Origin: a virus
Virus record (IMG/VR): IMGVR_UViG_3300020470_000039
Coordinates: 1 to 43,314 of that record
Direction: 5' to 3' (one strand)
Length of the DNA: 43,314 bases
Shown here one piece after another: positions 33,388 to 42,682 of the stretch. A program made the translations under genes and the position numbers. Below the pieces are notes generated by a model that saw nothing but the letters and a program-made list of their open reading frames with translations, was not told the origin of the DNA and did not search any database. How positions within the stretch are numbered: position 1 is the first letter of the stretch; each line of letters opens with the position of its first letter.

Positions 33388-36236
33388 TCAACGTATCTAC
33401 CTGTACCAATCTTCGCATATCCTAGCAGATCTCTAGTCTCACTGTCAAGACAACTCAAACTAGCAAGTGCATATGCACCATAACCTCCACCACCTACGAT
33501 TTCAACCTTAGGTGCTACATCAAAGATCTTTGTTCTATCAACAACATCAAATCCAATAACAAGACCATCTGAATTGATTCTAGCAGTAACTAAAGTAGAA
33601 TCTCCATCAACATAAACAGTAGGTGTTGAAGTATATCCTAGACCAGGTCTAGTTAATGTAAGAGAATCTAATACACAACTGACAGTCTCTGGTTTGTTAG
33701 TAACGTAGTTAGTTCCTCTTTGTGTAACACGTATCTCTGTAACATATCCATCAGAGTCAAGTAAAGGTATCGCCATAGCACCCCATCCCTGACCTGTAAT
33801 AGCAATGTTAGGTGGAAGTATATAAGGATCACCAGGATTATTGATAGGTATCTCAATGATCTTACCACCTGGATCAACAATAGGATCACCAAGTGTGGGT
33901 GGAGTAAATCCTGGATCCTCTAAAGGTGGAGTAGGAGAACTAAACTTCACTTCTTGACCTAGTATATCAACATCTGCTACTGCACCAGTACCATTAATCG
34001 AGAATCTTAATTTCTCTACACCCTCTACATTTATATCCTCTGCTATACCAACAACTACTAATGACTTATTGTTCTCAATAGCAAAGGTTCCAAATAGATT
34101 ACCACCAATAATATCTGACTGAGTAATATCAGTACCAAATAATGAATACCCCATAACAGTTCCATTAGGTATACCATTAGTTGCAATAGTATATGTAATG
34201 AACTCTCCTTCTTTATACTGAAGTTTATCTGAGGTTACACCAACACTTATCTCACCTGTAATAACCTCTATAGGAATAGTAACACCTGTATCTGGTAATT
34301 CTCTATTAGGATCATCAGGAGTACCACCAGTTATAGGTTCAATTACAATAGGTGTACCACCAGGTCCAGTGAAAGGTGGGATATATGGAGTTGGATCTCC
34401 TGGTTCTGGTTCAGGAATCAATCCTATAGTTACAGTTGCTTCTGTATTGGTAAATGATGCTTCTCCAACACCAGTAGAATAATCAATCTCTATAATAAAA
34501 TCTTCTGGTGTATCATTCTCTGAATCTTTGATTGTTTGTATCTCAATAATTCTTTCTGTCTGATTAGCACCAAATCCTAAGATACCACTGACTGCTATGT
34601 AATCTTCACCAGCAGTAGCACTACCATCTATCGATTTATAGGTAACAGAACTGGATGCTTGTGTGTATCCTGAACGCAACACCTTAACATATGCTTTGTC
34701 TCCTTCGAGAACATTAGCATCTACAATCTCATAATTTACAAGTCTTTCTGTTGGTGTAGGATCTCCATCACCAGGTGGAAGTGTACCTGCTCCTGTTGAT
34801 GGTGGGTTACCATAGATCAATTCATTATTACCACCACCAGGAAGAATCTGTGGAGTTCCACCATAGATGATACCACCAGTCATAATTGGAGATGGGTATC
34901 CCCTAGCATCATTACAAACACTCTGACCATAATCCAGAGGTCCATTTGCTATATCTTCAAGAAGATCATCTAAGAAATTACTCTTCTCCTCTTCCTCCTT
35001 AGCAGTACATCTTGTATTCTCATCACCACACTTAGAATCAAGACCACCACAAGAGATTCCAAGGATAGACATAATCTTAAACATTGCACCACCAACGATG
35101 TTCAATGCATTCCCTGCTATACTTAGAATTGATTGTAGAGGACCAAGTACAGCTTGGAGAAGATTGTTCACGAAGGACATGATCTTGTTTATGATAGCAT
35201 TAACAAAGATATCGACCTGACATGTTGCTGCTCTGAATACCTTTAAAAGATAATCAAAGATCAAACTTGTAATGAAGTCAGTCAATCTCTCCATGATGTC
35301 CTCAATAGAACATCCTATCTTCTCAAGCATTTGCTCCAACCATGCTTGAACACCATCTAGGATACCTTCAAATGGAGAGAGAATTAATTTAACAAGATAT
35401 TCCACACCCTTCCTTAGTGCAGCAATAATCTCTCCACGTATCCGAGCCATAGCATCACGAACGACTCTAAGAACCTTGTTAATATACCCCTTGGCCTTAT
35501 TCACATAACTAAAGATCTCACCATTGGCCTTACTAACAAGGTAGTCACCCAAGTTACCACCACTCTCATCAACCATCCTAAACAATTCACTCAAGATATA
35601 CTTGATGTCCTTCTTAGTCTCTCCATTACACTCTGCCTGTGCTACAGCAACACAAACTTGAGTACCTAATGGGTTTGCTACACTATTCTTACCTCTATGG
35701 GCAAGATCTTGTGCAGAATAATTCCCTGTGGAAGTACCTGCAACTACACCAGATGCTAAGTTCTTATTTGTCTCCTTAGCATCAACTGGTTGATCTGTTA
35801 CTGGATTTGTCCTAGCATTAATTTTAGGTGTAAATGAAAGACAATTCAACTCAGCAACAGCCTGAGTCATCTGCTCTGGTGGTTCATCAGCAGCATTAGC
35901 AACGTGACCAATAGAATGAAGAATTAAAGGTTTAGTCTTCTCTGGATCCAACCAGAGACCTAAAACCCAATCACTTGGTTCAAGGTTAGCAGTTGCACCA
36001 GATGCTCCACCATCTTTGTATGGTATTGTAACTGGTAGTGCAGCTTGAGCCCAAGGTAAATCTTCCCTAGGTACGTCAGCACATATAGATGAATGAGCAC
36101 TAACAATCCTGACCCTAAAACGGTTGGAGTTCTTAGGGTTGTCAACTTCTTCTACTTGTCCTACCCACCATTGAGCTCCATCGGAACCAATATTAAAGGT
36201 AGGTAATAGTGAGTTAACTACAGGATCCATAATCAA
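33375..36236 (-). CDS. gp5-like baseplate hub protein with Calx-beta domain
   Basis: A 953-residue protein. Residues about 20-125 form the gp5 N-terminal OB fold (WWVGQVEEVDNPKNSNRFRV, LPWAQAALPVTIP, SDWVLGLWLDPEKTKPLILH). A helical hydrophobic region follows (about 225-385). Near 500-605 a Calx-beta domain is suggested by VLEGDKAYVKVLRSG, SATAGEDYIAVSG and SENDTPEDFIIEI. The C-terminal part is Pro/Gly-rich and beta-rich. No lysozyme domain is seen, unlike T4 gp5; a hydrolase is found in the tape-measure-like protein instead. Confidence 0.75.
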   Translation of the reverse strand: MIMDPVVNSLLPTFNIGSDGAQWWVGQVEEVDNPKNSNRFRVRIVSAHSSICADVPREDLPWAQAALPVTIPYKDGGASGATANLEPSDWVLGLWLDPEKTKPLILHSIGHVANAADEPPEQMTQAVAELNCLSFTPKINARTNPVTDQPVDAKETNKNLASGVVAGTSTGNYSAQDLAHRGKNSVANPLGTQVCVAVAQAECNGETKKDIKYILSELFRMVDESGGNLGDYLVSKANGEIFSYVNKAKGYINKVLRVVRDAMARIRGEIIAALRKGVEYLVKLILSPFEGILDGVQAWLEQMLEKIGCSIEDIMERLTDFITSLIFDYLLKVFRAATCQVDIFVNAIINKIMSFVNNLLQAVLGPLQSILSIAGNALNIVGGAMFKIMSILGISCGGLDSKCGDENTRCTAKEEEEKSNFLDDLLEDIANGPLDYGQSVCNDARGYPSPIMTGGIIYGGTPQILPGGGNNELIYGNPPSTGAGTLPPGDGDPTPTERLVNYEIVDANVLEGDKAYVKVLRSGYTQASSSVTYKSIDGSATAGEDYIAVSGILGFGANQTERIIEIQTIKDSENDTPEDFIIEIDYSTGVGEASFTNTEATVTIGLIPEPEPGDPTPYIPPFTGPGGTPIVIEPITGGTPDDPNRELPDTGVTIPIEVITGEISVGVTSDKLQYKEGEFITYTIATNGIPNGTVMGYSLFGTDITQSDIIGGNLFGTFAIENNKSLVVVGIAEDINVEGVEKLRFSINGTGAVADVDILGQEVKFSSPTPPLEDPGFTPPTLGDPIVDPGGKIIEIPINNPGDPYILPPNIAITGQGWGAMAIPLLDSDGYVTEIRVTQRGTNYVTNKPETVSCVLDSLTLTRPGLGYTSTPTVYVDGDSTLVTARINSDGLVIGFDVVDRTKIFDVAPKVEIVGGGGYGAYALASLSCLDSETRDLLGYAKIGTGRYVDCPT

Positions 36237-36499
36237 TCGTCATAAATTAAACACTCTGGTTCATCTGGATGTTGGTCACAAAAGAGTTCAATGCAGTTAG
36301 GATCGTGATGATCTCCTGCTTCAATCTCATCATGATGATGCTCTTCATATTCTATTAGATCATGGAGTTCTTCCTCAATGTGTCTCCTCGTTTGAGGATT
36401 TGTTGTTGGATCATCCAAGATCTCTTTGTCTTTTTTAATGTGTGCTTCTATTGATTCCATAGTAGTAAATGCATTAGGTCGAAGTCCCAGGCTCTTCAT
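36233..36499 (-). CDS. Small His- and acid-rich protein, 88 aa
   Basis: An 88-residue protein with a His/Glu/Asp-rich stretch (EYEEHHHDEIEAGDHHDPN) and Cys residues, which could bind metal. It overlaps both the hub gene upstream (26 bases, if the first ATG is used) and the gp5-like gene (4 bases). An internal start at 36460 (MESIEAH) would avoid most of the overlap. Function unknown, probably baseplate-associated. Confidence 0.6.
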   Translation of the reverse strand: MKSLGLRPNAFTTMESIEAHIKKDKEILDDPTTNPQTRRHIEEELHDLIEYEEHHHDEIEAGDHHDPNCIELFCDQHPDEPECLIYDD

Positions 36500-37817
36500 A
36501 ACCGTAAGAGTCTCTATGTAATTTTAACACCGTCTTGACGTTCATGGTAGGTCTATCATAAAATCTAGACAATTGGGTGATCAAATAAACCCCACTGTTC
36601 TCGGTATCTGTTGGAGCCGTCGCTCTTTCATCTTGGGTTACCGAACTTGGGAGGATTACATTGACTTTTTCCCCTACAACTAAATCGAGATTTCCTGGGA
36701 CTTCAATCTTCAATCCTTGTGTATTTAGGAGATAATTCCGTGAAATAGACTGTACCAGAGTATTCTTAGTCCAATCTTTTATCTCAGCATCAACTGATGC
36801 ATTATCCTGACCACTATAATATGCCTCATTTGAAATGATAGAAGAAGTAATTCTAGTAGGTGTCTTTGATAGTTTTATCTGACCTTCTGTGAGTTTTTCA
36901 TTCGCTCCTAAATGTGATTGATTATCATATTCATCTTTAGCAGAGAAGAATCCAGTCTCCACATATCCAGTATCAAAATTATATGTTTGTAATTCAGAAC
37001 AATATGCTCCTAAGCGTAATCCCTCCATAACATTGATCTCACTCTCAAACGTAACATTAGTTATTACATTAGACAATGATCCATCTGGAGTTGCGGTATC
37101 TACAAAAGTTCTTCCCTTTCCATCACCACCTGGAAGATCTTTAGTAGGATCACATAGATTATTAATAGATCTGAAGTTAAACCCTTTAGCATTCTCAAAG
37201 AACATAAACCCTGAATGTCCTGTTAGAGTTGAGTTATCACTACCACTATCTGTCCTTGGTGTTGGTGCAGACATTGACTTGTATAATAGATTTGCACAGA
37301 CAGTGAATGGTGTTTTATTAGATGCAATAAAGACAGATTTATTAGTTGCCTCATCAGCAAAAAAGTCCTTATCACTCTTAAGAAAATCCTCTATACACTC
37401 CTTTGCTATATCATGAGGATATCCCTTCATTGTCTTACTGATTCTAACTCCCTCATTCTGTAATGCTTCCTTTGATATCAAACCCATGTTATAAGTCTGA
37501 ACTTTATTGGATATAACAATATCACCTAAACGATAAACATAGAACTCATACTCATAATCCTGATCAGTTCCATCCTCTCCTGGTGCTGATACTTCTATAG
37601 TAACCTTTTCATATCCTTGTATGGGTGCTTCTGAACGAGCATTCATACCAGAATCAATAATGAATAGATTAGCAGTAATGAATGGTTTAGATATATCCTC
37701 ATAGTACATGAATCCAAATACAATGGGAGTCATATTATATGTCTTACCATCATGAGTCTCTATCTCCACCTTCTTCCAGGCAAAACTAGAGGGTGATTGT
37801 GACGTATCCTGACTCAT
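36474..37817 (-). CDS. gp27-like baseplate hub protein
   Basis: A 447-residue protein. Segments such as FITANLFIIDSG, KTPFTVCANLLYKSMS and GFMFFENAKGFNFRSINNLC fit the gp27/VgrG-type tail-hub fold that joins the tube to the spike. Position between the tape-measure-like gene and the gp5-like gene is as expected for gp27. It begins one base after the upstream stop. The assignment is from pattern and position, so the exact T4 equivalence is tentative. Confidence 0.65.
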   Translation of the reverse strand: MSQDTSQSPSSFAWKKVEIETHDGKTYNMTPIVFGFMYYEDISKPFITANLFIIDSGMNARSEAPIQGYEKVTIEVSAPGEDGTDQDYEYEFYVYRLGDIVISNKVQTYNMGLISKEALQNEGVRISKTMKGYPHDIAKECIEDFLKSDKDFFADEATNKSVFIASNKTPFTVCANLLYKSMSAPTPRTDSGSDNSTLTGHSGFMFFENAKGFNFRSINNLCDPTKDLPGGDGKGRTFVDTATPDGSLSNVITNVTFESEINVMEGLRLGAYCSELQTYNFDTGYVETGFFSAKDEYDNQSHLGANEKLTEGQIKLSKTPTRITSSIISNEAYYSGQDNASVDAEIKDWTKNTLVQSISRNYLLNTQGLKIEVPGNLDLVVGEKVNVILPSSVTQDERATAPTDTENSGVYLITQLSRFYDRPTMNVKTVLKLHRDSYGYEEPGTST

Positions 37818-40529
37818 TTATCTCTGACCTATAGACCACATAGTTAAATTAGCTAATCCAATAGCATTACTATCAGTAATAGGTTGCCAAGCACTACCAC
37901 CTAACTCTGCTTCTGGTTTTGCTGGTGTTTGCTTTGATGCATTAGCTAATGCAGACAACCCAGCTGCCTGTAGCATCATTGCAGTATCATTTGTATTCTG
38001 TTGTATTGTTGGTTGAATTGCACTAATTGGTGTTGGAGGTTTTGTAATGAGAGAATCAGAATTAACATATCTCTTCCAATCATCTCTCTCAAAAGATGGA
38101 TCAAATTGAATATGACTACCTGATGCTTCTTCCAAGTAATGATAGAAATTAGCTTTTTCATTAGGAAGTATATCAGTTGCACCCATATTATGTCTTTCAC
38201 TTACACCTTTAAAATCTGTCCTCCCTTTTAATACCATCAATGCTTCTATAATCTTAGCCATTCCTTTCTGTCCAGTCAACCTATTGAACTGCTCTCTACT
38301 CATTGCCTCACCAGGTTTATATCCTTCATACTGACCCTCTGCTGTAACAATATCTTTCGCTGAAGCACCAGCACCACCCCATCTAGCATCAGCCATCCTG
38401 TTTATGATACTTGCTGCAACATAATATTGATCATCATCTGGTCCTGCTTCACCTTGAACTGCTCTGGTTATATACTCCCAATCTTCTGCTGTTAAATTTA
38501 ATTGTCCTCCTGCAACACCAGGTAGACGTTCATTAGTCCTAGTACTAGTCCTAGTTTCTGCTGGAGGAGAAGGTGGTTCTCCCTGTGCAAATGGTAACAT
38601 ATTTCTCAAATTAGAGGGTAAGAATTTATCTGCGAGACCTCTGATTCCTGTTGTTAATCCTGAGAACATATTCTCAAAATGACCTTTAAGTTGATCAAAT
38701 GCTGCTAACGATGACCCACCAGAAGGAGTCATATTAGGCATATCAAAGATATTCGCAAGTGGTTGTAGCAACTTCTGTATACCTGGTTTTACTAGATCTC
38801 CTAGTGGACCTAAGAATCCAGGTAACTTAGCAGCCATTGCCATTATACCACCACCTGCTGCCTTCATGGGTACTTCTATAGCCGATGCTAATGCATCATG
38901 CAAACCACCTCTGAATGACTTACCTAATGGAGTAAACGTAACAAGTTCCTTACCTGCCTCACCACCCATCAATCCTCTAGTTATCTCAGGGTTGTCTACA
39001 ATATATGATCCACCCTCTGCATTCTTTATTGGTGATTCTGGTTGATTAGAAGCATTAAGATCACTACCTTCACTTGTTTTTCCATCCTTTAAGTTCTGTA
39101 CTGCACTATCTGCATGATCTCCATATAGACCAAGTGCTCCAAATCCACCTACTTCATCAGGTACTATATTAAGGAAGTCAAATTGATTTAAAAATTTTCT
39201 ACCAGACTCACGTATATTAGCATCAACCTCAGCCATCACCTTATTAGACTCATCAAATCCACCAGTCTTAATAAGTGAATTAGCACCCTCATATAGAGCA
39301 CGGAATGGGGTTCCTACTATTTCTAATGCACCAGATAAACCATCAGTAAGACTACCAAGAACATTCTTAGCTTGATTACTTCCATCTCCACGTATCCAGT
39401 CACCAACACCACGAGTCATCTCACCAACGAATGATGATGCTAACCCAGTACCAATAACAGTCATTGCTGGTGCTAATACACCACCAACTATTCCACTACC
39501 ACCAGTAGCAGCAGCTCCACCACCACCAGCAAGTAATGTTGTATCAATAGCAGCATCAGCATAGTCAACACCAGCACCAGCAAAATCTCCTTCAGCAAGA
39601 GACATTGTTCCTGTTACTGCACTCAATAAAGGAATAGCATTTTTAACACCAGGTGTACTTAAGAACTTAGCTATACCAAGATCAGGTATCTTAGGCATCT
39701 CTGGCATCTTAAGATTCTTTAGTGTATCTTGAAGACCACTAAACATTCCTTTATTTGGAGTTACACCATCCAGATTCTTTAATGCTTTCTCTGCTGCTTC
39801 CCTCTCATTAATAGGAGTATTAGGATGATTAATAAGATTAGTAAGTTTTTCTTTCTTACTTAAACGTGTTACATTAGATGATGGTAATAAATTCTGTGTC
39901 CCTCTAACATTAGCATTTGGAATCGCACTACCAGTAAGCAACTTCGTAGAGGATGCTGGTGGAAGCATCGATGCTGATGGAAGCATACGTGCGGAAGGAA
40001 GAAGTCTCCTAGCCCATTTAAATGCTCTTACAGCATCACCAAGACCTTGAATTAAATCCCATAGACCACCGCCACCGCCACCTTTCTTTGCACCCTCAAG
40101 CAATCCATATGTTTGAGTTCCAGATAAATCCTGTGTCTGCTCTAACCTCTCTTCTCTTCTAAGTCTCTTTTGCTCTCTAAGAGCATCTGCCTGTACTTCA
40201 ACCGAAGCAGCTAATAGTCTGGTTTGTCCTTCAACTAACTGATTAGTCTCCTCAACTTCCTCAACAACTGTCCATAATACATCAATTATCCTAGTGAGTC
40301 CACCCCCACTACCTGTAAAATCGTCCTGAGGCTTGACAAGATCACTCTGTGATGGTCCTAGCAAATCGCTAGTCGCACCAGTTATCATCAGATTATCATC
40401 ATCAATCTTTACGAACGCATTCTTCGTTCCCGTAAAGAAATCAGGAATATCTTTAATTGCCTGACTCAACCGTTTATCTAACGGTGAATCACCTGATGTT
40501 GTTTGGTATCCTTGTGTTCCAGATGGCAT
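37818..40529 (-). CDS. Tape-measure-like hub protein with SleB-type hydrolase domain
   Basis: A 903-residue protein. The N-terminal part has coiled-coil character (VEEVEETNQLVEGQTRLLAA). Residues about 290-376 are hydrophobic and Gly/Ala-rich (IDTTLLAGGGGAAATGGSG), as in tape-measure proteins. Near residues 675-805 lies a cell-wall hydrolase domain of the SleB (Hydrolase_2) type: DWEYITRAVQGEAGPDDDQY with the expected Glu, VAASIINRM and QYEGYKPGEAMS. It probably sets tail length and opens peptidoglycan during injection. The frameshifted chaperone gene just upstream supports the tape-measure reading. T4 gp29 would be the positional match. Confidence 0.7.
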   Translation of the reverse strand: MPSGTQGYQTTSGDSPLDKRLSQAIKDIPDFFTGTKNAFVKIDDDNLMITGATSDLLGPSQSDLVKPQDDFTGSGGGLTRIIDVLWTVVEEVEETNQLVEGQTRLLAASVEVQADALREQKRLRREERLEQTQDLSGTQTYGLLEGAKKGGGGGGLWDLIQGLGDAVRAFKWARRLLPSARMLPSASMLPPASSTKLLTGSAIPNANVRGTQNLLPSSNVTRLSKKEKLTNLINHPNTPINEREAAEKALKNLDGVTPNKGMFSGLQDTLKNLKMPEMPKIPDLGIAKFLSTPGVKNAIPLLSAVTGTMSLAEGDFAGAGVDYADAAIDTTLLAGGGGAAATGGSGIVGGVLAPAMTVIGTGLASSFVGEMTRGVGDWIRGDGSNQAKNVLGSLTDGLSGALEIVGTPFRALYEGANSLIKTGGFDESNKVMAEVDANIRESGRKFLNQFDFLNIVPDEVGGFGALGLYGDHADSAVQNLKDGKTSEGSDLNASNQPESPIKNAEGGSYIVDNPEITRGLMGGEAGKELVTFTPLGKSFRGGLHDALASAIEVPMKAAGGGIMAMAAKLPGFLGPLGDLVKPGIQKLLQPLANIFDMPNMTPSGGSSLAAFDQLKGHFENMFSGLTTGIRGLADKFLPSNLRNMLPFAQGEPPSPPAETRTSTRTNERLPGVAGGQLNLTAEDWEYITRAVQGEAGPDDDQYYVAASIINRMADARWGGAGASAKDIVTAEGQYEGYKPGEAMSREQFNRLTGQKGMAKIIEALMVLKGRTDFKGVSERHNMGATDILPNEKANFYHYLEEASGSHIQFDPSFERDDWKRYVNSDSLITKPPTPISAIQPTIQQNTNDTAMMLQAAGLSALANASKQTPAKPEAELGGSAWQPITDSNAIGLANLTMWSIGQR

Positions 40530-41409
40530 TATTTTTGTTGCTTCTGTTTGAGTTCCTCAAGGTATTGGGTAAGAAGTGCAAGATATACAATTCTTTCCCA
40601 GGGCATCATATTATCTAGCTCAGTCAAACTATATTTATGGTGTTGCATCAGGGCAAAATTAGTTTGAAAATACTCTTCCAAATTTGTATGGAAGAGTGCT
40701 ATCCGAAAAAACTTTGTAATCCCTCTATAGTATATGTAGAACTCTTTCCTGTATTAGGATTAGTAACCTCAAAAGTATGACTCAACTTAGGCATAGTTGC
40801 AAAGAAATTAGACATCTCCTTGAACTGCTCTGAAGTAAGAGACTCCACAAATGAAGTCAATTCCTTCTTAGTACAATCCTTCGCTTCTGTTACCTCATCA
40901 CCTTCAAAAATCTGATCTATAGAGTTAATAACGATGTTCATACCATCTAACTCAGCATCCTTTACAAACTGAGTCTCAACAAACTGTTTAAGACTAGGAT
41001 ACTTCATAATAACACCAACTTTATCAGTAATCATAACCTTGTCTGTATGACCTTCTGGTTTAATTACCTCAACATCATTAATATTAATAGTATGAGAGAC
41101 TTGTGTGTTCTCATCATCCATACACTTAACATTAAGAGTTATCTCTTCCCCTACAGAAGCAGCACGTATTCTGAGGAAAAGATACTCTAAATCAAAACTA
41201 GGCAGTTCTTCTGGTTTCACACCACGTGTGACAACACATGCCTTTATTGTATCTACTAATGCTTGTTGTATTTGCTTCTCATCATTCGAGTCCATCGCAA
41301 TAAGAAGTACTTTCTCCTCTTTAACAAGAAACGGACGGTATTTAATTTTTTTACCTGTAGATGGAAGTTCCAACTCATATGTCGGTGCGGTAACCTTTGG
41401 TAATGCCAT
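40529..41409 (-). CDS. Frameshifted tail assembly chaperone, 293 aa (gp26 with -1 extension)
   Basis: The heptamer T TTT TTC (40711-40705) sits in the gp26 reading frame two codons before its stop. Slippage by -1 there leads into a frame that stays open to TAA 40531-40529, adding 58 residues (RIALFHTNLEEYFQTNFALM, then MPWERIVYLALLTQYLEEL) to 235. The stop overlaps the start of the tape-measure gene. This matches the G/GT chaperone arrangement of lambda-like tails. An internal ATG at 40648 could also give a separate 39-residue protein. Confidence 0.65.
40632..40639 (-). promoter_or_regulatory. Possible late box before the tape-measure gene
   Basis: CATAAATA on the minus strand inside the frameshift extension, about 100 bases before ATG 40529. 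It fits NATAAATA but lies in coding sequence, so it may be chance. Confidence 0.25.
40699..41409 (-). CDS. gp26-like baseplate hub/tail assembly protein
   Basis: A 236-residue protein resembling the T4 gp26 family: the N-terminus PTYELELPSTGKKIKYRPFL followed by VKEEKVLLIA, then FDLEYLFLRIRAASVGEEIT, and a C-terminus ending LQSFFG. In T4 gp26 is needed for hub assembly. The -1 slippery site at the end suggests it acts as a tail assembly chaperone made in two lengths. A late box overlaps the stop of the upstream gene. Confidence 0.75.
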   Translation of the reverse strand: MALPKVTAPTYELELPSTGKKIKYRPFLVKEEKVLLIAMDSNDEKQIQQALVDTIKACVVTRGVKPEELPSFDLEYLFLRIRAASVGEEITLNVKCMDDENTQVSHTININDVEVIKPEGHTDKVMITDKVGVIMKYPSLKQFVETQFVKDAELDGMNIVINSIDQIFEGDEVTEAKDCTKKELTSFVESLTSEQFKEMSNFFATMPKLSHTFEVTNPNTGKSSTYTIEGLQSFFG

Positions 41410-41425
41410 AATGTAAACTTTTTTT

Positions 41426-41433
41426 TATTTATG
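41426..41433 (-). promoter_or_regulatory. Late promoter box for the gp26-like gene
   Basis: CATAAATA on the minus strand, overlapping the stop codon of the tube-initiator gene (GCA TAA ATA), 17 bases before ATG 41409 and followed by an A-rich stretch. It fits the NATAAATA late pattern. Confidence 0.5.
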
Positions 41434-42208
41434 CGATATCTGAGGATGATAAATCCAGTTCACCATCGTTATTTGTGTCAAATAGTTGAGATACCCAACC
41501 AAACAATCCTCCACCTGGTGAAACTGTATGATCATTATAATAGACATAATGCTTACTGTAATAGAAATTACCAGTAACTTTAACTAATGTTGATCCACCA
41601 AAAGAAAGTGGTACAGTTTCAACACTATATGGATATGCATCTTGTAATACATGAACCATAGAAACTCTCTGAGTATCACTAGTTGGTCCTCTTTCTACCT
41701 TAGCAACTTGTAGTGTAGATACATATGACTCTGGATAACGTAACCTAGTAGTCCTATTTCTCTTCTTTAAACCATCACCAGTTATAGACATCATTTGTCC
41801 ATAAGTTTTTCCTGATGTTTGAGGAAAATACTTCTCCTTATCATATGGTCCTTCCTCATCAGACTCTTGAAAAATATACTGCCACCATGAATTAAGGAAC
41901 TTATATGGTTCCATGTTAGCATCAGCCATCCATCCTAACTGGAAATCTGTATACAATTTAGTATGTGGATATGATACCTGTCCTTCACCTAGGTATTTTC
42001 CTGTTGTTTGACCAGTCGCTGACTGTGCTGATGGTAATGATGCTTCATCACAAAAACCTTCATATATGTCTGAATCTGATAGAACAGAATCCATATGTTT
42101 TTGTAAATCAGCCGCCAAAGAAAATTTTATAGCGAATCCATTCGACATCGCCATACCACCCCTCTGTGCTATGCGATTAATCTGATCCTTAATAGTAGTT
42201 CTAGACAC
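41429..42208 (-). CDS. Tail-tube/tube-initiator-like baseplate protein (gp48/gp54 type)
   Basis: A 259-residue protein with the T4 gp19 tube-fold pattern: SNGFAIKFSL, FCDEASLPSAQSATGQT, VSYPHTKLYTDFQLGWMADA and KFLNSWWQYIF. Its position beside the hub genes points to a baseplate tube initiator (gp54 or gp48) rather than the major tube protein. The C-terminus DTNNDGELDLSSSD has the spacing of an EF-hand calcium loop. It starts with GTG 42208; an ATG at 42154 has a better ribosome site (AGAGGGG) but would remove an N-terminal helix expected in this family. Confidence 0.7.
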   Translation of the reverse strand: MSRTTIKDQINRIAQRGGMAMSNGFAIKFSLAADLQKHMDSVLSDSDIYEGFCDEASLPSAQSATGQTTGKYLGEGQVSYPHTKLYTDFQLGWMADANMEPYKFLNSWWQYIFQESDEEGPYDKEKYFPQTSGKTYGQMMSITGDGLKKRNRTTRLRYPESYVSTLQVAKVERGPTSDTQRVSMVHVLQDAYPYSVETVPLSFGGSTLVKVTGNFYYSKHYVYYNDHTVSPGGGLFGWVSQLFDTNNDGELDLSSSDIA

Positions 42209-42216
42209 TCTAAATA
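42209..42216 (+). promoter_or_regulatory. Possible late box, plus strand
   Basis: TCTAAATA, 29 bases before ATG 42245 of the head-completion gene. With the mirror-image box at 42237-42244 it makes a 36-base divergent promoter region. The variant differs from TATAAATA by one base. Confidence 0.4.
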
Positions 42217-42236
42217 TAGTACGGGGAATTATATTT

Positions 42237-42244
42237 TATTTAGT
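42237..42244 (-). promoter_or_regulatory. Possible late box, minus strand
   Basis: ACTAAATA on the minus strand, 29 bases before GTG 42208 of the tube-initiator gene, placed symmetrically to the plus-strand box. It would start the leftward tail operon. Confidence 0.4.
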
Positions 42245-42682
42245 ATGGCTTACTCAGGGTTATACAGACCAATAAACCCTAAGAAGTATAGAGGTAATCC
42301 AAGTAGGGTTATCTATAGATCATTATGGGAACGAAAGTTCATGATCTTCTGTGATCACACACCATCTATAGTCGAGTGGGGAAGCGAAGAGGTTATCATA
42401 CCTTACCGTTGTCCCACTGATGGGAGAATACATAGGTATTATCCAGACTTTTACATAAAAGTACTAACCAAAGAAGGTAAATTCGCAAAAAGCATAGTTG
42501 AAATAAAACCTAAGAAACAAGTCAAGGGTCCAGATAAGAACCCTAAAAGGAAAACTATAGCATGGAAGAAATCTGTAATGACCTTTATGAAGAATAAAGC
42601 AAAGTGGAATGCTGCGGAAGACTGGTGTGATGATAGAAGGATGAAATTCATGATCCTTACAGAGGAACACCTAAATGTCTAG
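42245..42682 (+). CDS. 4: Head completion protein gp4 (gp50 type)
   Basis: A 145-residue protein closely fitting the T4 gp4 head completion family: the start GLYRPINPKKYRGNPSRVIY followed by RSLWERKFMIFCD, then EWGSEEVIIPYRCP, RIHRYYPDFYI and SIVEIKPKKQ. The Glu/Asp/Lys set (WE, PDF, EIKPK) is that of a TnsA-like endonuclease fold. The protein completes DNA-filled heads before tail joining. Full length for the family. It is divergent from the tail operon and overlaps the next gene by 8 bases. Confidence 0.9.
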   Translation: MAYSGLYRPINPKKYRGNPSRVIYRSLWERKFMIFCDHTPSIVEWGSEEVIIPYRCPTDGRIHRYYPDFYIKVLTKEGKFAKSIVEIKPKKQVKGPDKNPKRKTIAWKKSVMTFMKNKAKWNAAEDWCDDRRMKFMILTEEHLNV

